Source: Burkholderia sp052045245 (GTDB taxonomy: Bacteria > Pseudomonadota > Gammaproteobacteria > Burkholderiales > Burkholderiaceae). From it: DNA of 64,000 nt. Made by a program: the position numbers and the translations under genes. Every line of letters starts with the position of its first letter. Positions within the stretch are counted from its first letter, which is position 1. Positions 27,122 to 36,302 of this stretch are shown piece by piece. The notes under the pieces were generated by a model. It worked only from the letters and a program-made list of their open reading frames with translations, made no database searches and was not told where the DNA came from. The stretch covers positions 124,001 to 188,000 of the forward strand of contig NZ_JBQEON010000003.1 in assembly GCF_052045245.1 (NCBI RefSeq), given 5' to 3'.

Positions 27122-27688
27122 ATGAGTACGCTTTCGTTGCAGCAGACGCCGCTGCGCCCGTTCGTCGACGGGCTGGGCGTGCTGCTCGCGTCCGGCGCGA
27201 ACGAGGCGCGCATTCTCGACGAGGGCGGCGCGCTGCTCGCGGCACTGGTCGCGCACGACGACTGGCTGCCCGACGCGTTCGCGCAGCCGGACCCGGAGCG
27301 CTACCGTCAATACCTGCTGCATCTCGATCCCGACGAGCGGTTTTCCGTCGTCAGTTTCGTGTGGGGGCCGGGCCAGACGACGCCGATCCACAATCACACG
27401 GTGTGGGGGCTGATCGGGATGCTGCGCGGCGGCGAGTTGTCGCAGCCGTACGGGCTCGACGCGACCGGCAAGCCGGTGCCGTCGGGCGACGCGGTGCGGC
27501 TGCGGCCGGGCGAGGTCGAGGCCGTGTCGCCGCGCATCGGAGACGTGCATCGCGTGACCAACGCGTTCGCGGACCAGGTGTCGATCAGCATCCACGTGTA
27601 CGGCGCGAACATCGGCAAGGTCGAGCGCGCGGTGTTCCTCGACGATGGCACCGTGAAGCCGTTCGTGTCCGGTTATTCGAACGCATGA
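27122..27688 (+). CDS. Cupin thiol dioxygenase (cysteine or 3-mercaptopropionate dioxygenase)
   Basis: 188-residue mononuclear iron dioxygenase of the CDO type I family that converts a thiol such as cysteine or 3-mercaptopropionate to its sulfinate. Two iron-binding His are in TPIHNHTVWG, the third in GDVHRVTNAF, and the conserved Tyr is in SIHVYGANI. GAGGAG precedes the ATG at 27122. The four-domain rhodanese gene starts 121 bp downstream on the same strand, pointing to sulfur handling. Substrate choice between cysteine and mercaptopropionate needs the active-site Arg position, which I cannot place by eye. Confidence 0.86.
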   Translation: MSTLSLQQTPLRPFVDGLGVLLASGANEARILDEGGALLAALVAHDDWLPDAFAQPDPERYRQYLLHLDPDERFSVVSFVWGPGQTTPIHNHTVWGLIGMLRGGELSQPYGLDATGKPVPSGDAVRLRPGEVEAVSPRIGDVHRVTNAFADQVSISIHVYGANIGKVERAVFLDDGTVKPFVSGYSNA

Positions 27689-27809
27689 GCGAGCAGGTGA
27701 TCCCGCCTGCCGGCCACGCCCCGTTGCGAGCGCCCGTCCGCAGGCTCGAGATGCAGCCGTTTCCCGCGGGCTTGCTTCCCCGACTTCAACAGAATCCGAC
27801 AGAGACATC

Positions 27810-29435
27810 GTGACGCAATCCGCTGATTCCACTTCCCGTTTCCCCGTCGCGTCGTACCAGGAGGTACGCGCGCGCCTGCTGGCCCGCAACGAGCTCGCGT
27901 TGATCGACGTGCGCGAGGAGGATCCTTACGCGCAAGGCCATCCGCTGTGGGCCGCCAACTTTCCGCTGTCGAAGCTCGAGCTCGACGCGTGGACACGCAT
28001 TCCGCGCCGCGACACGCCGATCGTCGTGTTCGGCGAGGCCTGCGGCGAGGATCTCGCACTGCGCGCGGCCGCGAAGCTCGCGCAGCTCGGCTATACCGAC
28101 GTGCGGCTGCTCGACGGCGGCCTCGCGGGCTGGCGCGCCGCGGCCGGCGAACTGTTCATCGACGTGAACGTGCCGAGCAAGTCGTTCGGCGAGTGGGTCG
28201 AGGCCGAGCGCCATACGCCGTCGCTGTCCGCGCAGGAAGTGCAGGCGCTGATCGACGCGAAGGCCGACGTCGTGATCGTCGACGCGCGCCGCTTCGACGA
28301 ATACCGGACGATGAACATCCCGACGTCGACGAGCGTGCCGGGCGCGGAACTCGTGCTGCGCGTGCGCGCGCTCGCACCGAACCCGGCGACGCAGGTGGTG
28401 GTGAATTGCGCGGGCCGCACCCGCAGCATCATCGGTACGCAGTCGCTGATCAACGCCGGGCTGCCGAACCCGGTTGCCGCGTTGCGCAACGGCACGATCG
28501 GCTGGACGCTCGCCGGTCAGACGCTCGAGCGCGGCGCCGCGCGCCGTTTTCCGGACGAGATCGACGCGCAGCAGCGCGCCGACGCGCGTCATGCCGCGCG
28601 TGCGGTGGCCGAGCGTGCCGGCGTGCCGCGAATCGCGCTCGCCGACGTCGCCGCGCTCGACGAACCGGGCCGCACGCTGTACCGCTTCGACGTGCGCACG
28701 CCGGAGGAATACGAGGCCGGCCATCTGCCGGGTTTCCTGAGCACGCCGGGCGGCCAGCTCGTGCAGGAGACCGACCACCATGCGGCCGTGCGGGGCGCGC
28801 GGATCGTGCTGGCCGACGACGACGGCGTGCGCGCGGACATGAGCGCGTCGTGGCTCGCACAGATGGGCTGGGACGTGCGCGTGGTCGAGCCGGCCGGCGT
28901 GGCGGCGTTCACCGAGCGCGGCCAGCCGCCGCGCGACATGCCGGCGACGCCACCGGCGGCCGACGTGTCGCCCGCGACGCTCGCGGGCTGGCTGAAGGAG
29001 GCAGCGGCGGGCGAGATCGCGATCGTCGACGTGACGACCAGCGCGAACTACGTGAAGCGCCATATCCCCGGCGCGTGGTTCGCCGTGCGCGCGCAGCTGC
29101 GCGACGCGCTCGCCGCGATTCCGCCGGCGCGGAGCTATGTCTTCACATGCGGATCGAGCCTGCTCGCGCGTTTCGCGGCGGATGACGCGCGTGCGTTGCT
29201 GCCGGCTGACGCGGCAATCTCGGTGCTGACGGGCGGGACGGCCGCGTGGATCGACGCGGGGCTGCCGCTCGAACACGGCGAGACGCACCTCGCGTCGCCG
29301 CGCGTCGATCGCTATCGGCGTCCGTATGAAGGCACCGACAACGCGGCGGCGGCGATGCAGGCGTATCTCGACTGGGAGTACGGGCTGGTCGACCAGTTGA
29401 AGCGGGATGGCACGCATCACTTCAGCGTGATCTGA
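27810..29435 (+). CDS. Multi-domain rhodanese-like sulfurtransferase
   Basis: 541 residues made of four tandem rhodanese-like domains (roughly 10-115, 135-245, 265-375 and 395-515). Domain 2 has a full active-site loop VVNCAGRTRSI with Cys; domain 1 has FGEACGED and domain 4 FTCGSSLLA, while domain 3 (VLADDDGVRAD) has no Cys and is probably structural. The N-terminus is read from GTG at 27810 (TQSADST). It follows a thiol dioxygenase gene, and the pair likely serves oxidation and transfer of sulfur from thiols. Confidence 0.88.
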   Translation: MTQSADSTSRFPVASYQEVRARLLARNELALIDVREEDPYAQGHPLWAANFPLSKLELDAWTRIPRRDTPIVVFGEACGEDLALRAAAKLAQLGYTDVRLLDGGLAGWRAAAGELFIDVNVPSKSFGEWVEAERHTPSLSAQEVQALIDAKADVVIVDARRFDEYRTMNIPTSTSVPGAELVLRVRALAPNPATQVVVNCAGRTRSIIGTQSLINAGLPNPVAALRNGTIGWTLAGQTLERGAARRFPDEIDAQQRADARHAARAVAERAGVPRIALADVAALDEPGRTLYRFDVRTPEEYEAGHLPGFLSTPGGQLVQETDHHAAVRGARIVLADDDGVRADMSASWLAQMGWDVRVVEPAGVAAFTERGQPPRDMPATPPAADVSPATLAGWLKEAAAGEIAIVDVTTSANYVKRHIPGAWFAVRAQLRDALAAIPPARSYVFTCGSSLLARFAADDARALLPADAAISVLTGGTAAWIDAGLPLEHGETHLASPRVDRYRRPYEGTDNAAAAMQAYLDWEYGLVDQLKRDGTHHFSVI

Positions 29436-29749
29436 TCGCTTCGCGGCAACCGGCAACCGGCAACCGGCACGGCATGTGCGGCGGCCATTACATATGTATT
29501 ACTTTCGCCTTTCCGTTGTATTTGCTTCGCGGAAAGCGCCGGACAGCCGGAAAGCCCGGCAGCGAGTCGCGCGCATTCCGCCCGTCGCCGGGAGCCGGCG
29601 CGCCGGATGCACTAAACTTGCGGGACTTTTGCATCGCCGCGCCGGGCCGACGCCCGCCCGCGCATGGCGATGCGGCGACTCGCGGGCCGGCGCGGGCGTC
29701 CGGCGCAGATGTGCGTCCGGGGCCTGCGCCGGCCGATTTTTACCGACCC
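29436..29749. other. Intergenic region with short GGCAACC tandem repeat
   Basis: 314 bp before the squalene synthase gene. It starts with three direct copies of GGCAACC (29445-29465) and contains an AT-richer patch near 29488-29525 that may hold a promoter. No gene is supported; the in-frame upstream extension of the synthase is Arg/Gly-rich and lacks family similarity. Confidence 0.4.
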
Positions 29750-30814
29750 ATGACGACTCATATCGATTCCGCCTACCTGCTCGGCGACCTGCTGAAGAAC
29801 GTTTCCCGCTCCTTCTACCTGACGCTGCGCGTGCTGCCCGACGGCATGCGCGATCCGGTCGGCCTGGCCTACCTGCTCGCACGCGCGGCCGACACGATCG
29901 CCGACACGGCACTCGTCGCGCCCGATCGCCGCGCGGCGCTGCTGACCGACCTGCGCGACGAGATCGAGCGGCTCGGCGACGGCGCGGCGCTGTCGCGCTC
30001 GCTCGAGGATGTGACGCGGATGCAGACGGATTCGCACGAGCACGTGCTGCTCGGCGCGATGGAGCCGATGCTCGCGCTGCTGCGCGCGCAGCCGGACGCG
30101 GACCGCGCATCGATCCGCAAGGTCGTCGCGACGCTGACGTCGGGGATGGAGTTCGACCTGCGCACGTTCCCCGACGAGCAGTCGGGCCAGCTCGCGTCGC
30201 TGCCGACCCGCGATGCGCTCGATCGCTATACGTATCTGGTCGCCGGCTGCGTCGGCGAATTCTGGACCGACATGACCGGCGCGCACACGCGGGCCGCACG
30301 CGGCTGGGACTTGCCGGACATGCGCGAGAAGGGCATCCGCTTCGGCAAGGCGCTGCAGATGACCAACATCCTGCGCGACTGCGCGAAGGACCTGCGGATC
30401 GGCCGCTGCTATCTGCCGGACGACGTGCTGGCCGCGCACCGGATCGGCGTCGCCGACCTGACGTCGGCCGATGCGTCGGCGCGCGCACGCGGCATGCTGG
30501 TCGACCTGCTGCGCGTGACGCTCGATCAATATCGCGACGCGTGCCAGTACACGCTGGCGATTCCGCGCCGCTTCGTGCGGCTGCGGCTCGCGTGCCTGTG
30601 GCCGATCATGATCGGCCTCGAAACGCTCGAACTGCTGGCCGGCCACGACGCATGGCTCGACCCGGCCCGGCCGGCGAAGGTGCCGCGCAAGCGGATCTAC
30701 CGGATCATGGCGTCGTCGCTCGCGCTCGTCGGCTCGAACGCGGCGATCCGTGCGCGGATGTACGCGCTGGTCGACGCGGTGAACGCACGAATCGCACCGC
30801 CCGCCGCGCGCTGA
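29750..30814 (+). CDS. Squalene/phytoene synthase family, probable squalene synthase
   Basis: 354-residue prenyl head-to-head synthase that joins two farnesyl diphosphates on the way to hopanoids. The first Asp-rich motif is ARAADTIADT (near residue 45) and the second is MTNILRDCAKDLRIGRCYLP (near 205). The protein starts MTTHIDSAYLLGDLLKNVSRSFYLT, which fits the family N-terminus, with the conserved SRSFYL. It resembles the ERG9-like single-enzyme type rather than the short HpnC/HpnD pair. It stands alone here; no hopene cyclase lies in the window. Confidence 0.88.
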   Translation: MTTHIDSAYLLGDLLKNVSRSFYLTLRVLPDGMRDPVGLAYLLARAADTIADTALVAPDRRAALLTDLRDEIERLGDGAALSRSLEDVTRMQTDSHEHVLLGAMEPMLALLRAQPDADRASIRKVVATLTSGMEFDLRTFPDEQSGQLASLPTRDALDRYTYLVAGCVGEFWTDMTGAHTRAARGWDLPDMREKGIRFGKALQMTNILRDCAKDLRIGRCYLPDDVLAAHRIGVADLTSADASARARGMLVDLLRVTLDQYRDACQYTLAIPRRFVRLRLACLWPIMIGLETLELLAGHDAWLDPARPAKVPRKRIYRIMASSLALVGSNAAIRARMYALVDAVNARIAPPAAR

Positions 30815-31310
30815 ATCGCACGCGACGCAGCCGGCGCGACAGGCGCGACAGGCGCCGGCTTCCCGCCTTGCCTCCCGGTCCGCGTCCGCGGTCGGATTCC
30901 GTCTGATTTTCCCCACACCGGCTGAAACGTTTTCACGATTTCGTTTTGCGAAACGTGGGTGTCATGAAGGTCGGCGATCCTGCGCGGCGTGAATCGCGGC
31001 GTTGGCCGCGGTCGCGCATTCGTAGGAGGGTTCCTGCCGAAGGCGTCTGACAACATCGGACGGTCTCGATGCACCAGTAAAAATGTAAAGCTAGGGTTTT
31101 CACCGGGGAATGCCGGAGAGGCCCGCCGCGTAAGCGTTTTCAGGTGTTGTGTAACCGTTTGGTGAACCCGTGCGTTGCGTCGATCATACGATGACCGACT
31201 GTGCGTATTGGGAAACAATTGGTAATCCGTCAGAATCGCACCGGCATGTACTCGCACATGTGCATAAAACCACACCAGAAAAGAAATCATTCTTTGAGGA
31301 CGGAGAATCA
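30815..31310. promoter_or_regulatory. Long upstream region of porin gene
   Basis: 496 bp between the squalene synthase and a highly biased porin gene. It is less GC-rich than the coding DNA, especially 31170-31310, and carries an excellent ribosome site (GGACGGAG) just before 31311. It probably holds the porin promoter and osmotic/sRNA control sites, but I can name no specific operator. Confidence 0.4.
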
Positions 31311-32507
31311 ATGAAAAAGCGCGTCGCTTTCGCCATGACGGCAGTCGGTCTCGCAGCCGCTACCGCAGCCCACGCCCAGAGCAGCGTGACCCTGTACGGG
31401 ATCGTCGATAACGCCATCGCTTGGCAGAACAACTCGTCGGCAACCGGCGCGACCACCGGTGGTCACTCGAAGGTGCAGATGGCTACCGGCATCTGGGCAG
31501 GCAGCCGCTTCGGTCTGAAGGGCAGCGAAGACCTCGGCGGCGGCACGAAGGCGATTTTCCAATTGGAAGCCGGCTTCAACGCGAACAACGGCACGTCGCA
31601 ATGGGCGAACGGCATCTTCACGCGTCAGGCGTGGGTTGGCCTGACCAACCAGACGTACGGTACGCTGACGGCCGGCCGCCAGTACACCGCGTACTACACG
31701 CTGCTGTCGCCGTATAGCCCGACGACCTGGCTGACCGGTTACTACGGCGCACACCCGGGCGATATCGACTCGCTGGACACCAGCTACCGCGCGAACAACT
31801 CGCTCGTCTACATGTCGCCGAAGTTCTACGGCTTCACGGTCGGCGGTTCGTACTCGCTCGGCGGCGTGGCAGGCAGCTTCAACCGCGGCTCGACCTGGAG
31901 CGCGGCGATCCAGTACCTGAACGGCCCGGCAGGCATCGCGGTCGGCTTCCAGAAGGTCAACAACTCGACGCTCGGCGGCGGCGTGTGGGGCGACAACTCG
32001 ACGGTCACGAGCGGCGGCCAGCCGGCCGTGTCGTCGATCAACAGCGGCTACCAGACGGCGCAAACGCAGCAGCGCCTCGGTGTGACGGCCGGCTACCAGT
32101 TCACGCCGGCATGGGACGTGTCCGTGTCGTACACGAACGTCCAGTACGTCCCGGGCGTCGGTTCGGCGTTCCGCAACACGGCGATCTTCAACACGGCGGG
32201 CGCCGTGCTGCACTGGAAGGCAGCGCCGCAGTGGGACTTCGCGGCAGGCTACTCGTACACGGCGGCAACGCAGTCGAACGGCATCTCGAGCGCAGCCAAG
32301 TACCACCAGTTCACGCTGTCGCAGTACTACAGCCTGTCGAAGCGCACGGGCCTGTATGCAGTCGAGGCTTACCAGCACGCGACCGGCAACACGCTGAACA
32401 AGGCTGGCGGCATCCAGACGGCAACGACGTCGATCGGCGACGGCGTGGGCGCAGGTTCGAAGCAGAACCAGATCGCTGCAGGCGTCGGCCTGATCCACCG
32501 CTTCTGA
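31311..32507 (+). CDS. Gram-negative trimeric porin, highly expressed type
   Basis: 398-residue outer-membrane porin. Signal peptide MKKRVAFAMTAVGLAAATAAHA, mature start QSSVTLYGIVDNAI, porin blocks SRFGLKGSEDLGGGTKAIFQLE and GLTNQTYGTLTAGRQYTAYY, and C-terminal GLIHRF with terminal Phe. The codon choice is strongly biased (Asn AAC, Lys AAG, Gly GGC nearly always), as expected for an abundant protein. A perfect rho-independent terminator follows. It is about 35 residues longer than the porin at 3754 and is not its recent duplicate. Confidence 0.93.
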   Translation: MKKRVAFAMTAVGLAAATAAHAQSSVTLYGIVDNAIAWQNNSSATGATTGGHSKVQMATGIWAGSRFGLKGSEDLGGGTKAIFQLEAGFNANNGTSQWANGIFTRQAWVGLTNQTYGTLTAGRQYTAYYTLLSPYSPTTWLTGYYGAHPGDIDSLDTSYRANNSLVYMSPKFYGFTVGGSYSLGGVAGSFNRGSTWSAAIQYLNGPAGIAVGFQKVNNSTLGGGVWGDNSTVTSGGQPAVSSINSGYQTAQTQQRLGVTAGYQFTPAWDVSVSYTNVQYVPGVGSAFRNTAIFNTAGAVLHWKAAPQWDFAAGYSYTAATQSNGISSAAKYHQFTLSQYYSLSKRTGLYAVEAYQHATGNTLNKAGGIQTATTSIGDGVGAGSKQNQIAAGVGLIHRF

Positions 32508-32545
32508 TGTCGCGCGGCGCGCGAGCGCCGCTCACGGCATGCGGT

Positions 32546-32579
32546 ATGAAAAAACCGGCCTTCGGGCCGGTTTTTTCAT
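32546..32579 (+). terminator. Rho-independent terminator of porin
   Basis: A 15-bp perfect stem (ATGAAAAAACCGGCC / GGCCGGTTTTTTCAT) with a TTCG tetraloop lies 39 bp after the porin stop. Runs of A and T on each side make it work in both directions, so it could also stop the convergent efflux operon. Confidence 0.92.
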
Positions 32580-32672
32580 GGATGGCATGCTTTGCATTCC
32601 TGATGGACGACTGTCGCGGTTCGTCGCCGGTGGACAACGGACGGCGCCGGTGTTCCGGCGCCGTCTCATCCC

Positions 32673-34169
32673 TCACTCGGCGGAATCGTCCGTCCAGGTC
32701 CCCGCGAGCGCCTGGAACAGCGCCGCCGTGTCGGTCAGCCGGTCGGCCTGGGCGCGCGTGCGGTCGAGCGCGGCCTGCAATGCCTGCCGCTGCGCGTCGA
32801 GCAACGCGAACGTGCTGATCCCGCCTGCCGCATAGCGGTCGCCGGCAATCGCGTTGCCGGCCGCCGCTTCGCGCGCGGCCGTGTCGCGCGCCGCCAGTTC
32901 CGCCGCATCGTGTTCGACCGCGCGCATCGCGTCGGCGACCTGCTGGAGCGCCAGCAGCACCGTTTCCCGATAGCTGGCGAACGCGGCGTCGTACGCGGCT
33001 TCGGCCGCGCGCTTCCTGGCGCGCAGCTCGCCGCCGTGAAACAGCGGCTGTGTCAGGCCGAGGCCGACGTTCCACACATTGAGCCCGCTCACGATGTCCG
33101 CGATCCGCGTGCGTTCCGAACCGATTCCCGCCGACACCGAAAAGCGCGGATACAGGTTCGCGGTCGCCACCCCGACGTTCGCGCTCGCCTGATGCAGCAC
33201 GGCTTCCGCCGCGCGGATGTCGGGCCGTTCGCGTGCGAGCGTGGACGGCAGCGCGACCGGCACCGTGTGTGGCAGCGCGAGCGTGTCGAGCGTGAGATCG
33301 GGCAGCGCGGCGTCGGACGGCGCCGTGCCGAGCAGGATCGCGAGCCGGTGGCCGGCCTGCGCGAAGCGAGCGGCGAGCGGCGGCAGCGAAGCTTGCGTCT
33401 GCGCGAGCAGCGCGCGTTGCGCATGCACGTCGGCCTGCGACACGCCGCCTGCCGCGAACCGCGCTTCGACGATGCGCAACTGGCGCGCCTGCGCATCGAC
33501 GAGCTGCCGCGTGAGCGCGATCTGCCGCGCGAGCGACGCGCGCAGGATCGCGGTCGCGACGACGTTGCCCGCGAGCGTCAGGCGCGCGGCATCGAGCGTG
33601 TACGCCTGATAGTCGACCTGGGCGCGCAGCGCTTCGAGCGCGCGTCGGTTGCCGCCGAACACGTCGAGTACGTACGACACGCTCACCGACGCGTCATACA
33701 GCGTGAACGGCCCGGGGCCCGGCACGTTGGCGGGCAACCCGAAGGCGGCGATGTCGACCTGCTCGCGCGTGGCGGACAGGTTCGCGTCGACGCGCGGCAG
33801 CATCGTCGCGCCGGCTTCGGCCGCATGGTTCTGCCGCGCTTCGTCGAGCCGCGCGCGCGCCTCGGCGAGCGTCGGGCTGTTGTGCCATGCGGTATCGACG
33901 AGGCGGTTCAGCGGCGCTGAATCGAACCGGGTCCACCAGCGTTGCAGCGTGTGCGCGGCCGGCGCGAACGTCTGCGCGCCGTCGGCCGCGGCGGTCGTCG
34001 CGGCGGCTTCGTCGCGCGTATAGCGCTGCGTGGCCGGCGCGTCGGGCACGCGGAAATCCGGGCCGACCGCGCAGCCGCCGACGAGCAGCGCAACGGCTGC
34101 CAGCGCGCTGCGGCCGATGAAGCGAGCGGCATGGGCGGTGCGCAACGGATGGCGCGAAGCCGGCTTCAT
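32673..34169 (-). CDS. NodT/OprM-type outer-membrane efflux lipoprotein
   Basis: Outer-membrane channel of a tripartite pump, 498 residues. The signal ends in a lipobox LLVGGC with Cys33 as the lipidated residue, followed by AVGPDFRVPD, the hallmark start of NodT/OprM proteins. Two outer-membrane-efflux repeats follow, the second with GLNVWNVGLGLTQPLFHGGEL. It lies 10 bp downstream of the ABC-2 permease and is the last gene of the TetR-HlyD-ATPase-permease-channel operon. Confidence 0.92.
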   Translation of the reverse strand: MKPASRHPLRTAHAARFIGRSALAAVALLVGGCAVGPDFRVPDAPATQRYTRDEAAATTAAADGAQTFAPAAHTLQRWWTRFDSAPLNRLVDTAWHNSPTLAEARARLDEARQNHAAEAGATMLPRVDANLSATREQVDIAAFGLPANVPGPGPFTLYDASVSVSYVLDVFGGNRRALEALRAQVDYQAYTLDAARLTLAGNVVATAILRASLARQIALTRQLVDAQARQLRIVEARFAAGGVSQADVHAQRALLAQTQASLPPLAARFAQAGHRLAILLGTAPSDAALPDLTLDTLALPHTVPVALPSTLARERPDIRAAEAVLHQASANVGVATANLYPRFSVSAGIGSERTRIADIVSGLNVWNVGLGLTQPLFHGGELRARKRAAEAAYDAAFASYRETVLLALQQVADAMRAVEHDAAELAARDTAAREAAAGNAIAGDRYAAGGISTFALLDAQRQALQAALDRTRAQADRLTDTAALFQALAGTWTDDSAE

Positions 34170-34179
34170 CGCGCGGCCC

Positions 34180-35334
34180 CTAATCGAGCGTGCGCCGGTA
34201 GAAGCGCAGCGCGACGCCCATCACGACGACGGTGAACAGCGCGACGGGCCATACGGACGGCCACAGGTCGGCCCAGCCGTTGCCTTTCAGCAGGATGCCG
34301 CGCACGAGGCGGTTGAAGTAGGTGAGCGGCAGCAGGTTGCCGATGAACTGCGCCCACTTCGGCATCCCCGCGAACGGGAACATGAAGCCCGACAGCAGGA
34401 TGTTCGGCAGGAAGTAGAACACCGCGAGCTGCATCGCCTGCAACTGGTTCTGCGCGAGCGACGACAGCGTGATGCCGACCGTCAGGTTCGCGGCGATGAA
34501 GAGCAGCGCGGACAGGTAGATCGCGGCCACGCCGCCGACGAACGGCACCTCGAACACGTACCGCGCGGCGGCGAGAATGATCGACACCTGGATCAGCCCG
34601 ATGAACACGTACGGGACGATCTTGCCCGTCATCACCTCGAGCGGCCGCACGGGGGTCGCGAGCAGGTTTTCCATCGTGCCGCGCTCGCGTTCGCGGGTGA
34701 TCGCGAGGCCCGTCATCATCACCATCGTCATCGTCAGGATCACGCCCATCAGGCCCGGCACGACGTTGTACTGCGTGATGCCTTCGGGGTTGTACAGGCG
34801 GTGCAGCACGACGTCGAACGCGGCCGGGCGACCGTTCAGGTGCGCGAGCGGGCCCGTCAGGTCCTTGTCCGCGACGGGCTGCACGAGACCCGGCAGCGCG
34901 CCGATCGCCGACGCGGTCGCGACGGGGTCGGTCGCGTCCGCCTCGACGAGCAGCGACGGATGTTCGCCGCGCAGCAGCCGCTTCGAGAAATCGGCCGGCA
35001 CGCTCAGCACGAACTGCACGTCGCCGCGCGCGAGCGCATGCCGGCCGGCCGCTTCGTCCGGCAGCGCCGCGACGATGTCGAAGTACGCGGAATTGCGCAT
35101 CGCGGCGATGAAGCTGCGTGCGAAGGGGCTCGAATCGGCGACGATCACCGCGGTCGGCAGGTGCTTCGGATCGGTATTGATCGCGAAGCCGAACAGCGCG
35201 AGCTGGATGATCGGCACGCCGACGATCATCGCGAACGTCACGCGATCGCGGCGCAGCTGCAGGAATTCCTTCAGCACGATGCTCCACCAGCGCGCGACCG
35301 AGAACGATTCGCGCAGGCCCGTCCACGCGTTCAT
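34180..35334 (-). CDS. ABC-2 type exporter permease (YhhJ/YbhR-like)
   Basis: 384-residue membrane subunit of an ABC-2 exporter: one N-terminal helix (FAMIVGVPIIQLALFGFAI), a large periplasmic domain (~60-185) and five C-terminal helices. The ABC-2 signature block LTMTMVMMTGLAITRERERGTMENLLATPV is near residue 195. The start codon overlaps the stop of the ATPase gene (ATGA), indicating coupling. It works with the ATPase, HlyD adaptor and NodT channel. Confidence 0.92.
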   Translation of the reverse strand: MNAWTGLRESFSVARWWSIVLKEFLQLRRDRVTFAMIVGVPIIQLALFGFAINTDPKHLPTAVIVADSSPFARSFIAAMRNSAYFDIVAALPDEAAGRHALARGDVQFVLSVPADFSKRLLRGEHPSLLVEADATDPVATASAIGALPGLVQPVADKDLTGPLAHLNGRPAAFDVVLHRLYNPEGITQYNVVPGLMGVILTMTMVMMTGLAITRERERGTMENLLATPVRPLEVMTGKIVPYVFIGLIQVSIILAAARYVFEVPFVGGVAAIYLSALLFIAANLTVGITLSSLAQNQLQAMQLAVFYFLPNILLSGFMFPFAGMPKWAQFIGNLLPLTYFNRLVRGILLKGNGWADLWPSVWPVALFTVVVMGVALRFYRRTLD

Positions 35335-36302
35335 GACGACGCTCCGCCGGGCGGCCCGGATGCCCGGCCCATCATGTAGATGAAGACATCTTCGAGCCCG
35401 GTGTCGATCGGCGCGACCTGCAGCGATGCGCGAGCGTCCGTCCGCGCGCCGGCCTGCGCCGCGACCTGCGCGAGCGTTGCGTCGAGCAGCGCCCGATCGC
35501 GGCCGCTCACGTGCAGCGCGGAGCCGAACACGACGGTCTGGTCGACCCCCGGCATCGTGCGCAGTTGCGCGGAGAGGTCGGCCAGGTGCCCGCCCGTGAT
35601 CGTGCGGGTCGACAGGTGCTGCGACGCGACGATCTCCGCCGACGTGCCCTGTGCGAGCAGTGCGCCGGACGCGATGTACGCGAGCTTGTGGCAGCGCTCG
35701 GCTTCGTCCATGTAGTGCGTGCTGACGAGCACCGAGATTCCTTGCGCGGCCAGCCGGTGCAGCTCTTCCCAGAAGTCGCGGCGCGCGGCCGGATCGACGC
35801 CGGCGGTCGGTTCGTCGAGCAGCAGCAGTTCCGGCTCGTGCAGCATGCACGCGGCGAGCGCGAGGCGCTGTTTCCAGCCGCCGGACAGCGCGCCGGTGAG
35901 CTGGTCCGCACGGCTCGCGAGGCCGAGCCCGTCGAGCGCGCGCGCGACGGCCGCGCGGCGATCGGGCATCCCGTACACGCGCGCGACGAAATCGAGGTTC
36001 TCGCGGATCGACAGGTCTTCCCAGTACGAGAAGCGCTGCGTCATGTAGCCGACGCGCCGCTTGATCTGCGCGCTGTCGCGCACGATGTCGTAGCCGAGGC
36101 AGGTGCCGCTGCCCGAGTCGGGCGTCAGCAGGCCGCACATCATCCGGATCGAGGTGGTCTTGCCGCTGCCGTTCGGCCCGAGAAAGCCGAAGATTTCGCC
36201 GCGCGCGACGCGCAGCGATACGTCCTTCACGACGTGCTTGTCGCCGAACCGCTTGTTCAGGCGGTCGACATCGATCGCGTAAGCAGCGGGCGGCACGTTC
36301 AT
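35331..36302 (-). CDS. ABC exporter ATP-binding protein (YbhF/DrrA-like)
   Basis: 323-residue ATPase. Walker A GPNGSGKTT near residue 42, Q-loop YMTQRFSYWEDL, signature LSGGWKQRLALA, Walker B LLLLDEPTAGVDP and H-loop STHYMDEAERC. The C-terminal ~90 residues are the DrrA-type extension (ITGGHLADLSAQL...LEDVFIYMMG). Start and stop overlap its neighbours by ATGA, so HlyD, ATPase and permease are translated as one unit. Only one ATPase domain is present, so it presumably acts as a dimer. Confidence 0.93.
   Translation of the reverse strand: MNVPPAAYAIDVDRLNKRFGDKHVVKDVSLRVARGEIFGFLGPNGSGKTTSIRMMCGLLTPDSGSGTCLGYDIVRDSAQIKRRVGYMTQRFSYWEDLSIRENLDFVARVYGMPDRRAAVARALDGLGLASRADQLTGALSGGWKQRLALAACMLHEPELLLLDEPTAGVDPAARRDFWEELHRLAAQGISVLVSTHYMDEAERCHKLAYIASGALLAQGTSAEIVASQHLSTRTITGGHLADLSAQLRTMPGVDQTVVFGSALHVSGRDRALLDATLAQVAAQAGARTDARASLQVAPIDTGLEDVFIYMMGRASGPPGGASS

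Noticed and set aside
27685..27813. 42-codon frame overlapping the dioxygenase stop (ATGA)
   Set aside because: Overlap is suggestive, but the peptide is Pro/Arg-rich, without fold features, and no ribosome site beyond chance.
29445..29465. Short tandem GGCAACC repeats considered as CRISPR or iteron
   Set aside because: Only three 7-bp copies without spacers; no cas genes or replication protein nearby.
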